This document shows positions 45,480-58,776 of a stretch of 64,000 bases of DNA, piece after piece. Position 1 is the first letter of the stretch, and each line of letters begins with the position of its first letter. This stretch comes from Blasia pusilla. Lineage: Eukaryota; Marchantiophyta; Marchantiopsida; Blasiales. The stretch is from the NCBI GenBank assembly GCA_050084515.1, contig CM114272.1:17112001-17176000 (forward strand), given 5' to 3'. The notes beneath the pieces are model-generated. The model saw only the letters and a program-made list of their open reading frames with translations, did not search any database and had not been told where the DNA came from. A program made the translations under genes and the position numbers.

Positions 45480-46480
45480 GGTTAAGGCATAGGGAGGCGT
45501 ATTATCTTACCTTCGTCTTTCATAGGAGGACCCCGTCACATGCATCAATTGTACCATGATGCTATGGCCATTGTGAGACATTTTGGGAAGCTGACTACTT
45601 TTTGACAATGACTTGCAATCCTAAATGGCCAAAGATTACCTTTGCTCTGCTGCATGGTCAATCAACGTCTGATCGTCATGACGTGGTTGTACGTGTTTTC
45701 CAACAAAAGAAGAAGGAATTGTTGAGACTTATATTGGATAAGCATATTTTGGGTCGAGTGGAAGGATGCATTCATGTGGTCGAGTTCCAAAAGAGAGGGC
45801 TACCACATGTGCATATCCTAATTATTCTTGCTTCTGAGGATAAGCCAAGGACAACCTCTGATTATGACGATATTATATCAGCTGAGATTCCGAATCCCAT
45901 GACTCATCCTAGGCTACATTCTATTGTAAGAAATTGTATGATTCATGGTCTGTGTGGAGTAGCACATCCAATCGCATCTTGCACGGATAAAACAACAAAA
46001 AATGTTCCAAAGGATACCCAATGCCCTTTGCATCAATGACAATGGAGAATGAGGATGGATATCCTATTTATAAGAGATAATTCATTGGTTTTGTTGTTTA
46101 TTTTGTCATTTGATGTTCTTCTATTAGTGTGCTATCTTTTTTCCCCAACTATTAACATACTTCTATATGTATTTATGCATGCGTGATAATGGCAGATTGA
46201 TAAATAAGTCAAATCATGACTTTGATAATCGTTGGGTGGTTCCATACAATCCAATGTTATGTACTTTATTTGATTGTCATATCAATCTGGAGATAACAAA
46301 TAACATCTTGGCAGTAAAGTACTTTTATAAGTATGCGTATAAAGGATCTGATGCCATATCATATACCTTGGAAAATACTACATCAAGAGAGGATACTATT
46401 GATAAGACATCATTATATCTTGATGCAAGGTATTTTGATCCCTTCTATCTTTCAAGATCTCCCAATTTTTCCTAGGATAT
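45480..46480 (+). pseudogene. Helitron Rep HUH and tyrosine motifs
   Basis: LTMTCNPKWP (about 45605-45634) is Rep motif 1. EFQKRGLPHVHILI (about 45782-45823) contains an intact H-x-H metal-binding pair. VKYFYKYAYKG (about 46314-46346) is the conserved Tyr segment with two tyrosines available for strand transfer. A stop at 46039 and a short AT-rich gap (46060-46190, possibly an intron) separate these parts. The catalytic residues themselves are preserved, unlike in the Helitron at 16-18 kb, so this element decayed more recently or less. Confidence 0.85.
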
Positions 46481-46499
46481 TATGTGGGAGTCTAACAAT

Positions 46500-47700
46500 A
46501 TTTATATTGTATGGTATGAAGGTACGTTTCTTCTTCAGAAGCATGTTGGCAAATCTTCAAGTTTAGTCTACATGCAGAGCAACCAAGTATTGTGAGATTG
46601 ATTGTTCATCTTCCAGACAGTCAAATGGTATATTTTCATGGGCAAGATTCATTGGGTAATATTCTGGAGCAAAGTAAGGAAACCACTCTTACTCAATGGT
46701 TTGCAACAAATGTTTCTGATTCGACTGCGCGACAATATATTTATTTGGAGTTCCCTTCTCATTACTCTTGGAATAAGAAGCAATTGCATCCGCGTAAACG
46801 TGCGCGAAAAGGATGTGGACATCCTATTGGAGGTCTGGATATGACAAATCCAGGTAAACTTTCTATACTTTGTTAAGATACAATTATTAAGGAAAAATTC
46901 GAGTTAATGTTAAAATCATATTCATGCTTCCTTCCTAATACTTTTTTTTCCGCTAATCCTAGCTGAGGGGGAGCGTCATTGGTTACGATTACTTCTCCAT
47001 CATGTGAGAAGAGCTCAATCATATCAAGATTTGAGAACCATCGATGGTGTAGTTTATCCTACCTTCAAAGAGACCGCTATTCAGATGGGACTTTTGGAGG
47101 ACGATAGAGAGATCTTTTCTTGCTTTGAAGAGGCGGTTGTCATTCGTACTGGCTATTCATCACGTCTACTCTTTGCCATTTGTCTTCTATATAATACACC
47201 TTCCCTTCCGGCTATGGTGTGGGAACATTTTTTGGTCCCATTGACAGAAGATCTTCTACATCAAAGGCGTGAGGTAATATGCATGGCTTTTGTTGAGTGA
47301 ATTTTTTTCTTATTTCTCTTATGAATATTTTAGGTACTTTATTTACGTTTTAACTTCTATGTTTGTTGCTTGTAATAGAGAATTGGTATTCCGACCCTTC
47401 TATTGGATGTTCATATTATTAATCTTGCGTTATTGGAGGTCCATTACCATCTTCAAGATCATGGCAAAAGTATGGCGGACTTCCCGGACATGCCTCAACC
47501 AGATTTCCAAGCTCGGGATTTATCTATTTCACGTCTAGAAGAGGAAGAGCTCCCCTACGATCATAATATTCTTTGTGAACGTGTGAGAGCAGGAGAGATG
47601 TCTTTAAATGATGGACAACGCGCGATTTGGGAAGTTATTTGTAATGCTTTTCGTGATATCTTACACAATGTGGCACCTTCTATAAGTGGATATTATGTAT
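46500..47700 (+). pseudogene. Helitron Rep-to-helicase linker, several exons
   Basis: Contains IVRLIVHLPDSQMVYF and LTQWFATN (46590-46720), TNP at a GT donor near 46853, then ERHWLRLLLHHVRRAQSYQD and YPTFKETAIQMGLLEDD (46975-47110). Next come a donor after CGTGAG at about 47274, an acceptor TAATAG before GAATTGG near 47382, and then PTLLLDVHIINLALLEVHYH and LNDGQRAIWEVICNAF. These are the standard segments before the Pif1 helicase. The introns are about 100 bp and AT-rich, with GT-AG ends. Confidence 0.8.
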
Positions 47701-47769
47701 AGTATATTTTATTATTATTTTCTTACACTTTTTATTTATTTAAGTTTTATTCTTTTAAAGTGCTTTTTC

Positions 47770-49465
47770 AGAACGAAAAATATGGATTTTTCAAGTAAAC
47801 TTTTCTTTATCGATGGTCCTGGCGAACAGAAAAACATTTTTGTACAACCTTCTTCTTGCAATGGTACGGAGCGAAGGTTATAGCTCTTGCTTGCTTGCAT
47901 CTCGGGATTGCCGCTTTATTATTGGATGGAGGTCGTATTGCTCATTCTCGATTCAAGATTCCTATCCAAGTACATGAAAGTTCCACTTGCAAGCAAGTCT
48001 AGATTTAAGATTTCTTTTCCTTTTGTGGCATACATATTATTGTTTTATTCTTTGATTATCCTTCATAAATGTTGCTCGATATTGTTTTGTTATCGATTTT
48101 CCAGCCTATCGGTCAATAGTCATATGGCCCGCCTTATACAAAAGGTGAAGTTGATCATGTGGGATGAAGCTCCTATGACCCATCGTCACACATTTCAGGC
48201 TGTTAACCGTACTTTCCAAGATATCATGGGTTTGATGGATCCTCGATTACGAGATTTGCCTTTTGGGGGAGATCGTTTTATTTGGTGGTGACTTTCAACA
48301 ACTTCTTCCGCTTGTTCGTCGTGGGAGATCGTGCCTACGGTTGTGCGTGCAACACTTAGGAGATCTCTTATTTGGTTTGACGTGAGATTATTGAAACTCA
48401 CTACCAACATGAGAGTTAATACTGTACAAGGTATTAAAGAATAAACCTAATATTTCACCTTTTTTATTTCATGTGGTTTTTGTTTATTTTTAATATTACT
48501 TATTCCTTCATTTTATATTTATTATCGGGATATGCTGAGAAGAGCAAGAAGCGTTTGCAACGTGGTTATTAGAGGTAGGAGAGGGTCGTGGTACTGTTAC
48601 ATTTGGACATTGGAGAGGATTTTATACAAGTTCCGGATGCCATAATTGTTAAAACCACAAGGATCAATGATTTCATTGACATTGCTTATAGACACGATGT
48701 TCATAAGTGGAGTGACATTGATTTCTTGAGGGGTACATCCATTTTGTCAACCAAGAATACTACTGTGGATATTATAAACGGAGAAATCATGTCTCGATTT
48801 CCAAGAGAGGTAATATTTATATTCTTGAATATCATTATTCTATTTTGATTGTTCTCTTGCTATATTTTTCTATCATCTCTTATTATTAAGGATTTATTCT
48901 ATTTTTGCAGGAGCATACTTTCTTGAGTGTTGATTTGTTTCCGGCGATGAGATGAGACTTGTTTATCCAATAGAATTTTGAATACATGTTTACCATCCGG
49001 ATTGCCACCTCATTGTTTGACTTTGAAGATTGGAGCTCTGATAATGCTATTACGGAATATGAATGGAGCAAAGGGACAAGCAACGGGACTCGGCTGGTGA
49101 TAGCTGGCTTTAGCCGACATCTTATAGATGCAACAATTATCACGGGAAAAAACATTGGAGCTCGAGTTTTCATTCCACGCATTCCATTGATTGCTTTTGA
49201 TTCCGGCCTACCTTTTGATTTACGATGATTTCAATTTCCTAACCGTCCTGCTTTTGCAATGACTATTAATAAGTCTCAAGGTCAAACATTAGATAGAGTT
49301 GGTATTTACTTGCCCAATCCAATATTTTCTCATGGGCAATTGTATGTTGCCTTGTCAAGAGTAGGTTCGAAGAATTCTATTCATATTATGACAGATAATG
49401 AAAATGCTACTAACAAAATAGATATTTACACTAGGAATGTTGTATATAATGAAGTGCTAAATTAA
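47770..49465 (+). pseudogene. Helitron Pif1-family helicase, broken
   Basis: The Walker A region reads FFIDGPGEQKN and then shifts frame into TFLYNLLLAM (about 47805-47865); the usual GPGGTGKT is damaged by an indel. Walker B is LIMWDEAPMTHRH (about 48154-48192). An intron at about 48430-48540 joins NTVQ to EEQEAFATWLLE. A second intron at about 48811-48910 joins SRFPRE to EHTFLSVD. The C-terminus holds [20 protein letters not shown] and [11 protein letters not shown] (about 49232-49365), helicase motifs V and VI. The helicase would unwind DNA during rolling-circle transposition. Confidence 0.85.
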
Positions 49466-49605
49466 ATTAAAATAACATTATATATGTGAAATTTTATATT
49501 GGCATTCATTTTCTAAATTTTATAATGCTTCACTTATTGATATTCACTTATTAGTATAATTAATTTTGCATATGCAAAATTTTGACGCCGGTGCATTATT
49601 ACTAG

Positions 49606-52600
49606 TAGAATTAAAGGTAGAAAGAAGCTATTTAAAATCATTTTCCATTTCCCAATTTTTGCTCTCCTCATCTTCACCTTGGTTGCCCCTTTTCCAAACC
49701 CCATTCTAGCCTTTCCCCTACTCTCGTGCCCCCGCCCCATTGTCATCTCCAAAACCCGGACAGCGGGCCCTCTCCTTCCAATCCCCTTTGAGTGAAAAAT
49801 ACTGATCCTCCGGGATTCCTCCCTCGGAAGTACTAGCAGATTTCGTGGTACATAGATCTAAGTGCCAAATGCAAGTACGCGTAGTAGTACCAAATCGCAG
49901 AAGCGTACGTTTTTGTTAATTGTTTATAGATGGAGAAGCGATTGAACAACCGACCGAACGGTCAGGACTGTTCGATGAAAAACTAGCAAATGAACATATG
50001 GCTGAGGGGAAAAGTTCGGAGCAAACGGATGGGTCTTGAACGAAGTACAATAGAAGTTTTTTCAATGTACTTGCAGCTGGTACTTAGGTAGAAGCTTCAG
50101 GCAGGACGTCTACCAACTGCGATTCGTTATTCCGCCATATCGATTGTTCGTGTCCATCAGCCATGCTAAGGTTGATTGGATCCATCTTTAGCCAACGAGA
50201 CGCATAGATATCTGATCCGTCAAGCTTTCCATTTGCCCAAAAAGTTCCGGAACGATATGCTGTAGTACAACGCCAGTACAAGTTCCAGTACTCTAATCAA
50301 ATATGTAGCACTCAGTACATGGGGGAGTACAACCTGATAGTGGTCACAACAGGTCATGCATAAGAAGTTCATAGTCGCCATTTCTCACTGACTTTATAAA
50401 TCGGTGGCTCATTGCTCATATCATCAGTCTTGCCATGGATCGATGCTTGAAAGCTTACAGAGGGCTCCAGAGGAAACCCTTGGAACCCTCAGGACAGGTT
50501 GTGCTAGAGATTAGAAGTGGTTATCTGGAGCAGAGCCGCCGTGGACCGTCACTTTCTTGCATGTTAGAGTACATTAGCTGACGAAATGGACTAAAGAAAC
50601 ATTCGTTGATTGATCTATTACTCTGGATCATATTATGAGGACCTTGGAATATTTTCAAAAAGAGATGCGAGAGTGCAGAATGCGTGGCAGTTTGAGTGAC
50701 ACTTGATTTGTATGTGGTATTTTCACATATAAATTGTGAGGGAAACTTATTCGACGAGCAGACGAAAAGACAGGTTTCAGCGGGATCTAGGCTCCAGTTG
50801 GATGTCGACCATTTACTTGCAATTGTTGAACTCGGCTGTGGAACTTTCGGTCGATGGCAATGAGTTGGGAGGTCAGAATTGGCTTGAGAATATCCCGAGA
50901 TAGGTATGTATGTATCAAAATGGTCAATGGAGAGACAGGTGTTTAATTGGATGCGATTCTGAAGTGAAAACAAGCTGTTTGGTTTCCAGAGTGGACCTCA
51001 AAAGCTACAGGTATCAAATGATGGTTTGCAATCATGGCTCCTGATTCTGATGAACACGATCACCACTGCACGATTCGAAGTGACATGAAGATTAGATCTG
51101 TCGAAACTGGTTCACTGCCCCCGGAAACAGTTCAACTACTGTCGGCTTTATCTGTGAGATGACAGCAGTTTCTAGACCACACTCCGCGAACAGAAGATTA
51201 CAAAATTTTTCAATATCCCTATCCTGGAACTGGGGAAAGCAGTTCTGAGGGTGATTTACGTTAGAAAAGCATAGTGCGGATTCATGTTAAGGCCTATGTT
51301 GTGAACTCTCTCGAGTTACAATTACCTAGAGCCTAAAGAATTTGGACCATTGAACGTGATTAGCTCTTCAGATTTAGCCCCGTTCCACGTTCCTTCGGTC
51401 TCCCTAAGTCTCGGGAGACCCAAGGCAGCGCATAAGCAGGTTACCAAGCGGGTAAGGGGCTGCGGTTTGAGCGGAGGTGGTAGCTTTCGTTACTCTTTCG
51501 AACAGTTCTTCGTTGTACTTGGATCCGGTCACGCAGGACGCAGCGCCGGGAGGCGATATCTTCTAGGTTGCAGAATCTATATTGTCTCAATTCCAGTGAA
51601 GGGGAGGCGGAAGATGAACGGGGAATAAGGCGCGAGTAACGCTGGGCTCGAGATGGCGTGAATCATGCAAGGAGGCAACCGTTTTTCTTGATTGTTGCAC
51701 TCGTCACCTCGTATTAACTTCGCAATTTTTTTTACTTTCTGATTGGTAATCTGGAAAGTTTGAATCATTCACATGTGTACACGTTAACCGTATTTTTACA
51801 CCGCAAAGCACCGTCAGCATCCACATAGGTAAAAACGTGGACTAGAAATCAAATTCTCAATTCTCATAGCTGTATAATAGGTGAATACTCTGTTTTATCG
51901 GAACCCTCATCGATACCAGCGCCAACCTAAAATCGGAAGAAACACAATGTCACGTCTGTAAATTTGCGAAGGACTTGTAGTTTCGGTGCCCATGGCTACC
52001 GCCGTAGCAAGGAAAGATCAACAACTTAAAATTGAATAATCACCTCGTACCTACGAGGTCGGGATTGTTTAGTTCTGTACACCCGAAACTGCTAATGACG
52101 ATCCACTGTAAGTTATTAGGTACATGCCAGAACTTTTCTTACTCTGCATTTGGATCAATCTCGCTCTAGATCGCTGTAGGGGAGACCCCCAGCGATCTCC
52201 TTTATTCCTATCGCTGTTCCCCGATCTACTGCAGATATATCCGTCTATCCACGAAGATTCAGGGTAAAAGCACCAAAAACAGTCTATCTCAATTTGCAGG
52301 AAAGATTTCGATGTAGAGTTTAGACTGTGGGCCTTGAGTTAGATCTACAAGCTAGGCAGTCAAGGATCAAATCGGACTAGACGATGTAGATCGACCTACC
52401 AAATGTTCAATACAGTCACTCCTCAGTATCGCATGGAAAGAGATCGCTTGACAGTACAATCTATGCACGGCACTCGTATGTGGTTCACTAACATATGCTA
52501 CTCACGCATGTCATTTGTCATGCATATAACCAACTACCGTATGAAAATGGGCGGTATTCCAGAACATAAACGAGTGTGTGTGCGATTCCGCCCTCCCGAT

Positions 52601-53449
52601 CCGACCACTTGTTGCGATGTGAAGTTTTCCCATATTTTCTTTCGGCTATCTGCATTCGATTGAGAGCGATGTTATAGCAAATACTTTCAGCAACCTGTTC
52701 ACAAATCAGAATCAACCATCTCGGTATGGTAGATTTTGAGATACCGTGGGCATGCTCGATCGCTTCACCAAGGGATGAAGGATCGGAACCAATCACACAA
52801 CCGAATTCACACGAGGCCCAGGTAGCGATCGCTACGTCTATCACGATTTAGTAGAAATCAAAGTTACATTGCTTGGATTGACTAGCAAGTCAAACTGTCT
52901 ATGGTCTAGGTAAAATGCTCAACCAAGTGAATTAACTTCTGAAACAAAATACCGAACCCTTTCATTTATAGTCCTGTAGCAATTTCGAGATCGTGTTCGT
53001 GAAAGTTCATTGGCATGACTGCACATGCCGACAGCAGCTGCGTCGAGAAACTCACGTTACAAAGCGTATCGATGCATGTTTCCAAAAGATGGCCAACGCA
53101 TGAATTCCTGTCCGCGTAAAAAGTAAAGGAGAATTGACAAAGAAATCCAAAACCAAAAGAGATAAAAGATGAGAAAAAGGATGGGATAAAATAGAATAAG
53201 AGATTGGAAGAACCAAGATAAAGGCACAACGAAACGGTTTAAAAAAACTGTACACATACTTGCAAGTTGTGTGTGAGTTGAGAAGAATCACTTCCCTAAC
53301 TCTTAATCCTTCTACCCATCGCAATTGACCGCGACGATTAAAAGCCATCACGGTGCTTGCAATTCACATACTCGGCTTCCACTAGACTTGCTTCCGCATC
53401 TTAAGGACCCACTTGTGACGAAAGACCACCAGAAGGACGATGAGTCAAT
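49606..53449. other. long stretch without a recognised gene
   Basis: Mixed composition, less AT-rich than the Helitron. Open frames at 50084-50281 (-), 50521-50973 (-) and 52403-52844 show no family that I can defend. The sequence is not visibly repetitive, so it may be host intergenic DNA or contain exons too short to identify by eye. Confidence 0.45.
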
Positions 53450-53506
53450 ATATCAGCGTCGCTGATATGAATTAATAGTCAATCGTCTGATTCAGCGATT
53501 GACTAT
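53450..53506. repeat. two consecutive short hairpins
   Basis: ATATCAGCG-T-CGCTGATAT occupies 53450-53468. Six bases later, ATAGTCAATCG (53475-53485) pairs with CGATTGACTAT (53496-53506) across a 10-base loop. Both stems are perfect. Confidence 0.9.
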
Positions 53507-56071
53507 TGAGATGTTCTTTACTTGATAGTATTCTAGAAGGTTCATTTGAGCACCCACGCAGTCGCATCTTTCGATCTAATTTTCAAACCTACACTCACGA
53601 GTAGTGTAGGATACCTACTCTACCTGGCCCTCGCACCCCGAGTTTATGTTCACAAGTCAAACCTACGGTCCACAATCTCACAAGTGTACTTATAGATAAG
53701 ACAAGAGACCTCCTTTTCGTAACGTAGGTCAGTCTATGAAGTCGAAGCTGGATAGCCTGGATCATGAAATTTATACGGACCGGGTCTCTAAGTTGAATTC
53801 AAGCTGTGCGAATCTGTCCAAGGCCACCCAGGTCAGGCTATGGCTGTCATCGGGCTATGTAGCCCATGGATTACCAGGCCTGAAAGGCTATCTGCTGCTG
53901 GCGCGTACACAGATGGAGTCACGAGAAGTTCGCCCGATTCTCGTCGAACTATCTTCGGTTCTGATGGTCGTCGCTTGGCACTGGGCGGTTCATTTCTTGA
54001 TCATTCTCACACGACTTCTCACTGGTCTCGTCTGTGGTTAAATTCCAGAATCAGCCAAGTCCACTAGTAAATATGAACATGAAGGAAATGCCATTTCAAA
54101 TTGAACGAGTGTTATTTTTCGACCTAAGGCCCCTGGCCTCACTCGTGCTATGTGTATTTGGGGTATCTTTGTGACCTCTAGACATCTTCAGACGCGTTTC
54201 GAGTATCTACATGTTTGCCTCCAGATTCGGATGTCCCGTGGACGAGACGCCATACAAAGAAAACCCATTTTTCGATCAATTGTAAACGAAACGGATATTT
54301 CTGATTTTAACCGGCTTCGATTACTGGTAACCCCGGATCTCTACGTTTACTGGTGACCCCGGTAATACGTGACGAAGGGACGAGGTGATCTGGATTCACG
54401 GCCTAATAGATGTTCATGTCAAATAGCCACATGGAAATCAATGAGCTATAGCATTCATGTATCTGTCATCAGACAATGTCAAACCGTCTTGGTGTTCTTC
54501 CACAATTCTCCTCGGGGCCGGTTTTGGCCTGGGGTTTTTTTTTTTCGCTTTCCATGCCCCCATTTGTATCCTGATGGGTTTCCATCCTATTTTCTATTTA
54601 TATATATATTATTATACTTCCATGATTAATTCTCATGATTCACATCAATATTGGGGACAACTTAGGCTAGGTTTGTTAGCTGGAATAATTAAAAAAATCT
54701 CATTCAGTTTGTCAATCCGTCTTAAAAGCATTTGTTATCAGCAGAGGTGGGATCCTCCTCTCCACACGTTTTGGCTCCGTGTGGTGATGACACGTGTAAT
54801 ATAAGAATTAATTTTACATATAAGTGCATGCCAGATTGAAGAAAATTCAAAAGTTATTGTTCGGTTTGGTACATAGTTATTGTTCGGTTCGGCAATGTGC
54901 AGGCTCTCACTAAAAATTAGTGTGGCGGCCCCAAAAGTGGGGTGGATATCATGATAAGAAAATGTAATTACACACATTACATAAGTGCACATATATAGAA
55001 AACACACCTACCATATGAAAACAAAATTTAATATATTAAGGGCGTTATAACCACACTTTTTAACATAGTAATCTTCAATACAAACAAACCTAGGGGAGAA
55101 TATAAACTAGAGGAGAATGGGGAGACTTTAGGAAAAAAATTCAAAACCCAACTTTGTGGTCGAGGCATGGAGGAGAATGTAAATTGGCATGGTAGGCATG
55201 GAAAGTATAGTAGTCTTCAACTAGAGAGATACTTTGTAGATATGGAGATTATAATACAAACCCAATACTACGGACTTTTGGGAGCGTTGCAATACAACCT
55301 AAAATGGAATTTGATCAATAGGTGACTAAATGTCATTGTGACATATTGAAAGATGTGAACATCCTAACATGGTACATAAACATAAAGTACAACATACAAA
55401 GGAGATGCTAGAATACAAAGGTCATCAAGACAAACTTATATAATGATAGGCATGGAACATTAAAACAGAGGCTCTATTGAAAACTAAGGCTAGAATGTGC
55501 GATTTGATAAACTATTACGGTTTAATAAAGAAGTAAAGTATCACCATAAACGGGTAGCACCACACACCCAACATTACACTAAAGAGCGATACTAAAACAG
55601 AGGATTTATACATAAAGGCTAACGGCAAAATACATCAAAACACTTCAATACAAACTCACTTAAGTGAGGCCGGTAAGTGAGCGTATACCCTAACCCTAGA
55701 GACTTTTCTTGTAAGTCATTGGTCCACGCCACTCTAGGTAGACGCCCCAAACATCCTGGTGCCTCTACAAAAAATATGTAGTTTTGCACAAACCTCATGC
55801 GGAACCGCAAATTAAGGCCTTTAAGGTGGGGAAGAATTACCGACCCTAACTTTCAATTACGTGCGCCAGAGAGGTAGATTATAAGTTGCATGGACTTTGT
55901 TGAGTTACTAAATTGCAATGCATGCTTGCTAGCCGGGTGTTTTGATTTTGATTTCATGTTTCTACTAAAATAGGCATAAGACATGTCTTTCATGCTCTAC
56001 TTTTATTTTTACTATCTCTTTGGCGATTAGGTGCTCTGACATCGTTTCTATTGAAAGTTGACGACGGTGTT
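53507..56071. other. stretch without a recognised gene
   Basis: It includes a T run near 54537-54547, an AT dinucleotide-rich patch at 54597-54615, and AT-rich DNA at 54.8-55.6 kb. Open frames at 53736-54067 overlap in two frames and show no family motif. Confidence 0.45.
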
Positions 56072-57258
56072 TGTCATACGCTTACTTCCTCTAACGTCAA
56101 TCTTAGTGTTGCAAAAGCGCACGCTCAAGAAGACACGCTCATGTTAGTTTGGCTTGAGTCAGCGGCCTTCCAACTCACCGAAGTCCTCGCCGCTACCTTG
56201 GGTTTTCCCTAAGCGCCCGGTTACTCCCACGACCCCAAGTTCTCGCCACCAAGGATTAGCTCATATACACATGTCGCGGCGCCGACTCTCCTCGAACGCC
56301 AATCTTAGTGTTGCGGAAGCGACGCTCAGTGGGACACGCTCATCGCCAACCGATACCCAAACGCAATCACATTAGTTTGGCTTGAGTCAAGCGGCCTTCC
56401 AACTCATTGAGTCCTCGACTCCGGCACCTCATCAAGCTCAACCTTCCTCCTTCCTAAGTTCCCAACATGGGCAAGTCTTCCGAGACTTGGGAGACTTTTC
56501 GTTAGTCCAAGCACCTAAAACGGTGTTCGCGCTCTAGCGGTCCCAACTCTCCAACAGACCTGCATGAGACCCCAACCGAGACTCAACAATATGAGTCGCA
56601 AGTTGAATCCAGAGGGACCTCCCAATCCATTCTATTGGCCTTGGTTTGAGTTTCGAATCCCAACGCCAAACTCTCGATCCGTTCCCTGTCCTTGAGTCGC
56701 CCCGCGGCGCCCAAAGTAGGGTAGTCCCAAGCACCCTTAGAGATCTTCCTTACTAATTCTTTTGGGGATTCCTCGGTCCACCTACCTTTGGGAAGGAGCT
56801 CGGCCTCTCTTTTGGCCCTCAACCCGACTCCCCGTCTGGGGCTTGGTTTTGGCCCATATCTTAGCTTTGGCTTAAGCATTTGCCAAGATCTTTAATGCAT
56901 TGGAACTGGCCCCGCATAAAATTTCCAACTCTACCATATTTTCCCAAAACAAATCTTGGTACTAAAAGTTATGGTCAAATTTACAGTCAAAAACTCGAAA
57001 CGCTAGCCGCCTCCCAAGTCAAGTTCTCACCTCTGGGCCACGTCTCCTTCCGAGACTCGACTTCACTTAAGTCAGGGTTCTGTGTTTGGTTCCGGTTTCT
57101 TAGTTGCTGCCATACTGCATGAAACATTGGAAATGATTGCCGCGCTTGCATCTCACACTTGTGTTTCTCTAACTCCAAAGTGCAAAACATCCTAGCGTGA
57201 GCTCGCTTAGATTTTTGATGTTCCGCTTGGCGCTGCTTGTTATGAGGGTTTGAAGTTG
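56072..57258 (-). mobile_element. internally deleted chromovirus relative (partial LTR, leader, LTR)
   Basis: A diverged member of the 30.4-36.4 kb chromovirus family. An LTR start (TGTCATACGC, 56072) runs for about 125 bp. It then jumps to sequence matching the leader just inside the other element's 5' LTR (CGCTACCTTG..., CCACGACC, CACCAAGGATTAGCTC at about 56195-56270). A complete but diverged LTR follows from TGTCGCGGCG at 56272 to TTATGAGGG at about 57250. Thus one LTR is mostly missing and all genes are gone. No clear target duplication was found. Confidence 0.8.
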
Positions 57259-58452
57259 TTTGGGAGATGCCTCCTCCTCCTTTCAACTTACTCCCACATT
57301 GCCCTTCTCCAACTACTTCTTGTCAAATGGCATACATTACATTAGAGGTGCTCCGACAACTCCTTAATAAAGGAGCATCACGCTTCCTCCCAATTTTCCT
57401 AGTTGCATCATCACCTTAAAAATCCCTTTATATGTGTACACCTCAACAAAACAAGTGATCAAAGCAAAAGAAACACAAATGGCAAACAGAAGAATAGCAA
57501 TGAAGAGCACATATGGAAAGGGGAAGAGCATTCCAAAGCATGAAGCTTCATCAAAAAAATATTGCAGCGTCAAACCGACAAAAGCATCACCTTTGAGAGC
57601 ACCAAATGGTCTCCACTTTGAAAGAAAGTGTATTAGATTTGGCAACTATGAGAAGTCTAAGGTAGAGATGAGTCTTGCTTGGGTCATAAGGCTGAGCCTT
57701 TCAAAGGGTCTCGACTTTGCGATGCAAGAAGGGATTCCATCCTTTCTTGAAAATTCCAAAAGCATCCAATAAAGGATATTTTCCAAAGCGCACTATGGCA
57801 TTGAAGTACCAAATGATGAAATTCAGGGGGTCCTCGTGAGTATCAATTGAAGAGGCCTCTAATAATCCACATCGTCATACAACATACATCGTTGACATAT
57901 CATACTCACATACATATATAACATAGACGAGAGGATACACAAACACAAGTGTACCACAATTGGAAATCCGTGAAAGACCATCTTGTCATAAAACACGTAA
58001 AGAATCACATACAATCGAGCCAAACCCACTCCACGATGGGGAGAATCCAGGTCAAGCTTGTGGGAACCATCATAGCCAAGAGAGCTCTACTTACTACCAA
58101 GGCTAACTCCCCCAACGACAGCTCAACTCAAAGAACTAACTGTTCTTTGAGTACACTCCACACTATACCTCCAACCTAAGGGCGGGCCCTACTAGAAAAG
58201 TCACCTCGACGGAGTAACCCCAACCATATGTATGAAATTGCATCCTATTTAGGCACTACGGCCCTACATAAGGTATGGCCTCTACTAGCACACTATACTC
58301 TACGACACAACCGTATGGTCATGACAATTATCGAGCAAATCCACATCGCCATACAACGCATATCGCCGACATACCATACTCACATACATACATAACATAG
58401 ACGAGCATACACAAACATAAGTGTACCACAACTCGCCCCTAAGTGGCGGGTG
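57259..58452. other. stretch with a ~92-bp direct repeat, no gene recognised
   Basis: Between the chromovirus remnant and the copia LTR. A 112-codon lysine-rich open frame at 57434-57772 (+) has no known motif. Confidence 0.45.
57867..58431 (+). repeat. ~92-bp direct repeats, about 380 bp apart
   Basis: Copies at 57867-57959 and 58341-58431 both start CCACATCG(T/C)CATACAAC and end AGTGTACCACAA, with about 85-90% identity by eye. The spacing would suit a small TRIM-like element, but TG...CA ends and target duplications are not evident. Confidence 0.75.
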
Positions 58453-58776
58453 TGGAAATCGCTAAACAAGCGTAATTGGTGGAAAACGGCTTTTACACAC
58501 ACACACCACCATGGATAACGAAATTTGCAATGAGAGAATGAGTGGAGGATGGTCCTCTTCTGAATTATATAGGGTATGTACAAGCAACCTTAATCCTATC
58601 CTTAACTCCTAACCCTATCCTTAACTATAGTCTCGAAAGTTAACCTAACTGTGGTTAACTAATCCTACTTAAGATAATCATGCTTAATTGACTAACCAAG
58701 ATTAAGCTTCCCTACTGTGTGAGTGCCAAATGTAGGGATTGGTGTCTCATGAGCTTGATTGTAACTCAATCTTCAA
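58453..58776 (-). repeat. copia 3' LTR
   Basis: 324 bp, beginning TGGAAATCGCTAAACAAGCG and ending AACTCAATCTTCAA on the + strand. On the - strand it is preceded by a purine-rich GAGCTTGAGGAG that could be the polypurine tract (58779-58790). Confidence 0.88.

Larger units (their letters stand above)
40955..49605 (+). mobile_element. Helitron with intron-containing Rep-helicase gene
   Basis: A second, better preserved Helitron. Recognisable parts, in order, are an upstream acidic region, repeated exons, a zinc-finger segment, the Helitron N-terminal domain, the HUH Rep domain, the tyrosine motif, and Pif1 helicase motifs up to the C-terminal [16 protein letters not shown] candidate 3' end at 49602-49605 reads TTATTACTAG with T following, after a GCCGGTGC segment and the palindrome ATTTTGCATATGCAAAAT at 49563-49580. 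A TC at 40955 preceded by A is a possible 5' end, but this is a guess. Short AT-rich GT-AG introns interrupt the gene. Confidence 0.8.

Noticed and set aside
50084-50281. Possible S-domain lectin-kinase fragment (AYRSGTFWANGK, - strand)
   Set aside because: Only a faint resemblance over a dozen residues, with no neighbouring domain in either frame.
53736-54067. Candidate small membrane protein
   Set aside because: Two overlapping frames have similar length and neither has homologous motifs, codon bias or flanking signals that separate it from chance.
57867-58431. CRISPR-like array
   Set aside because: Only two long, imperfect repeats in a plant retrotransposon landscape; no short regular repeats or cas genes.
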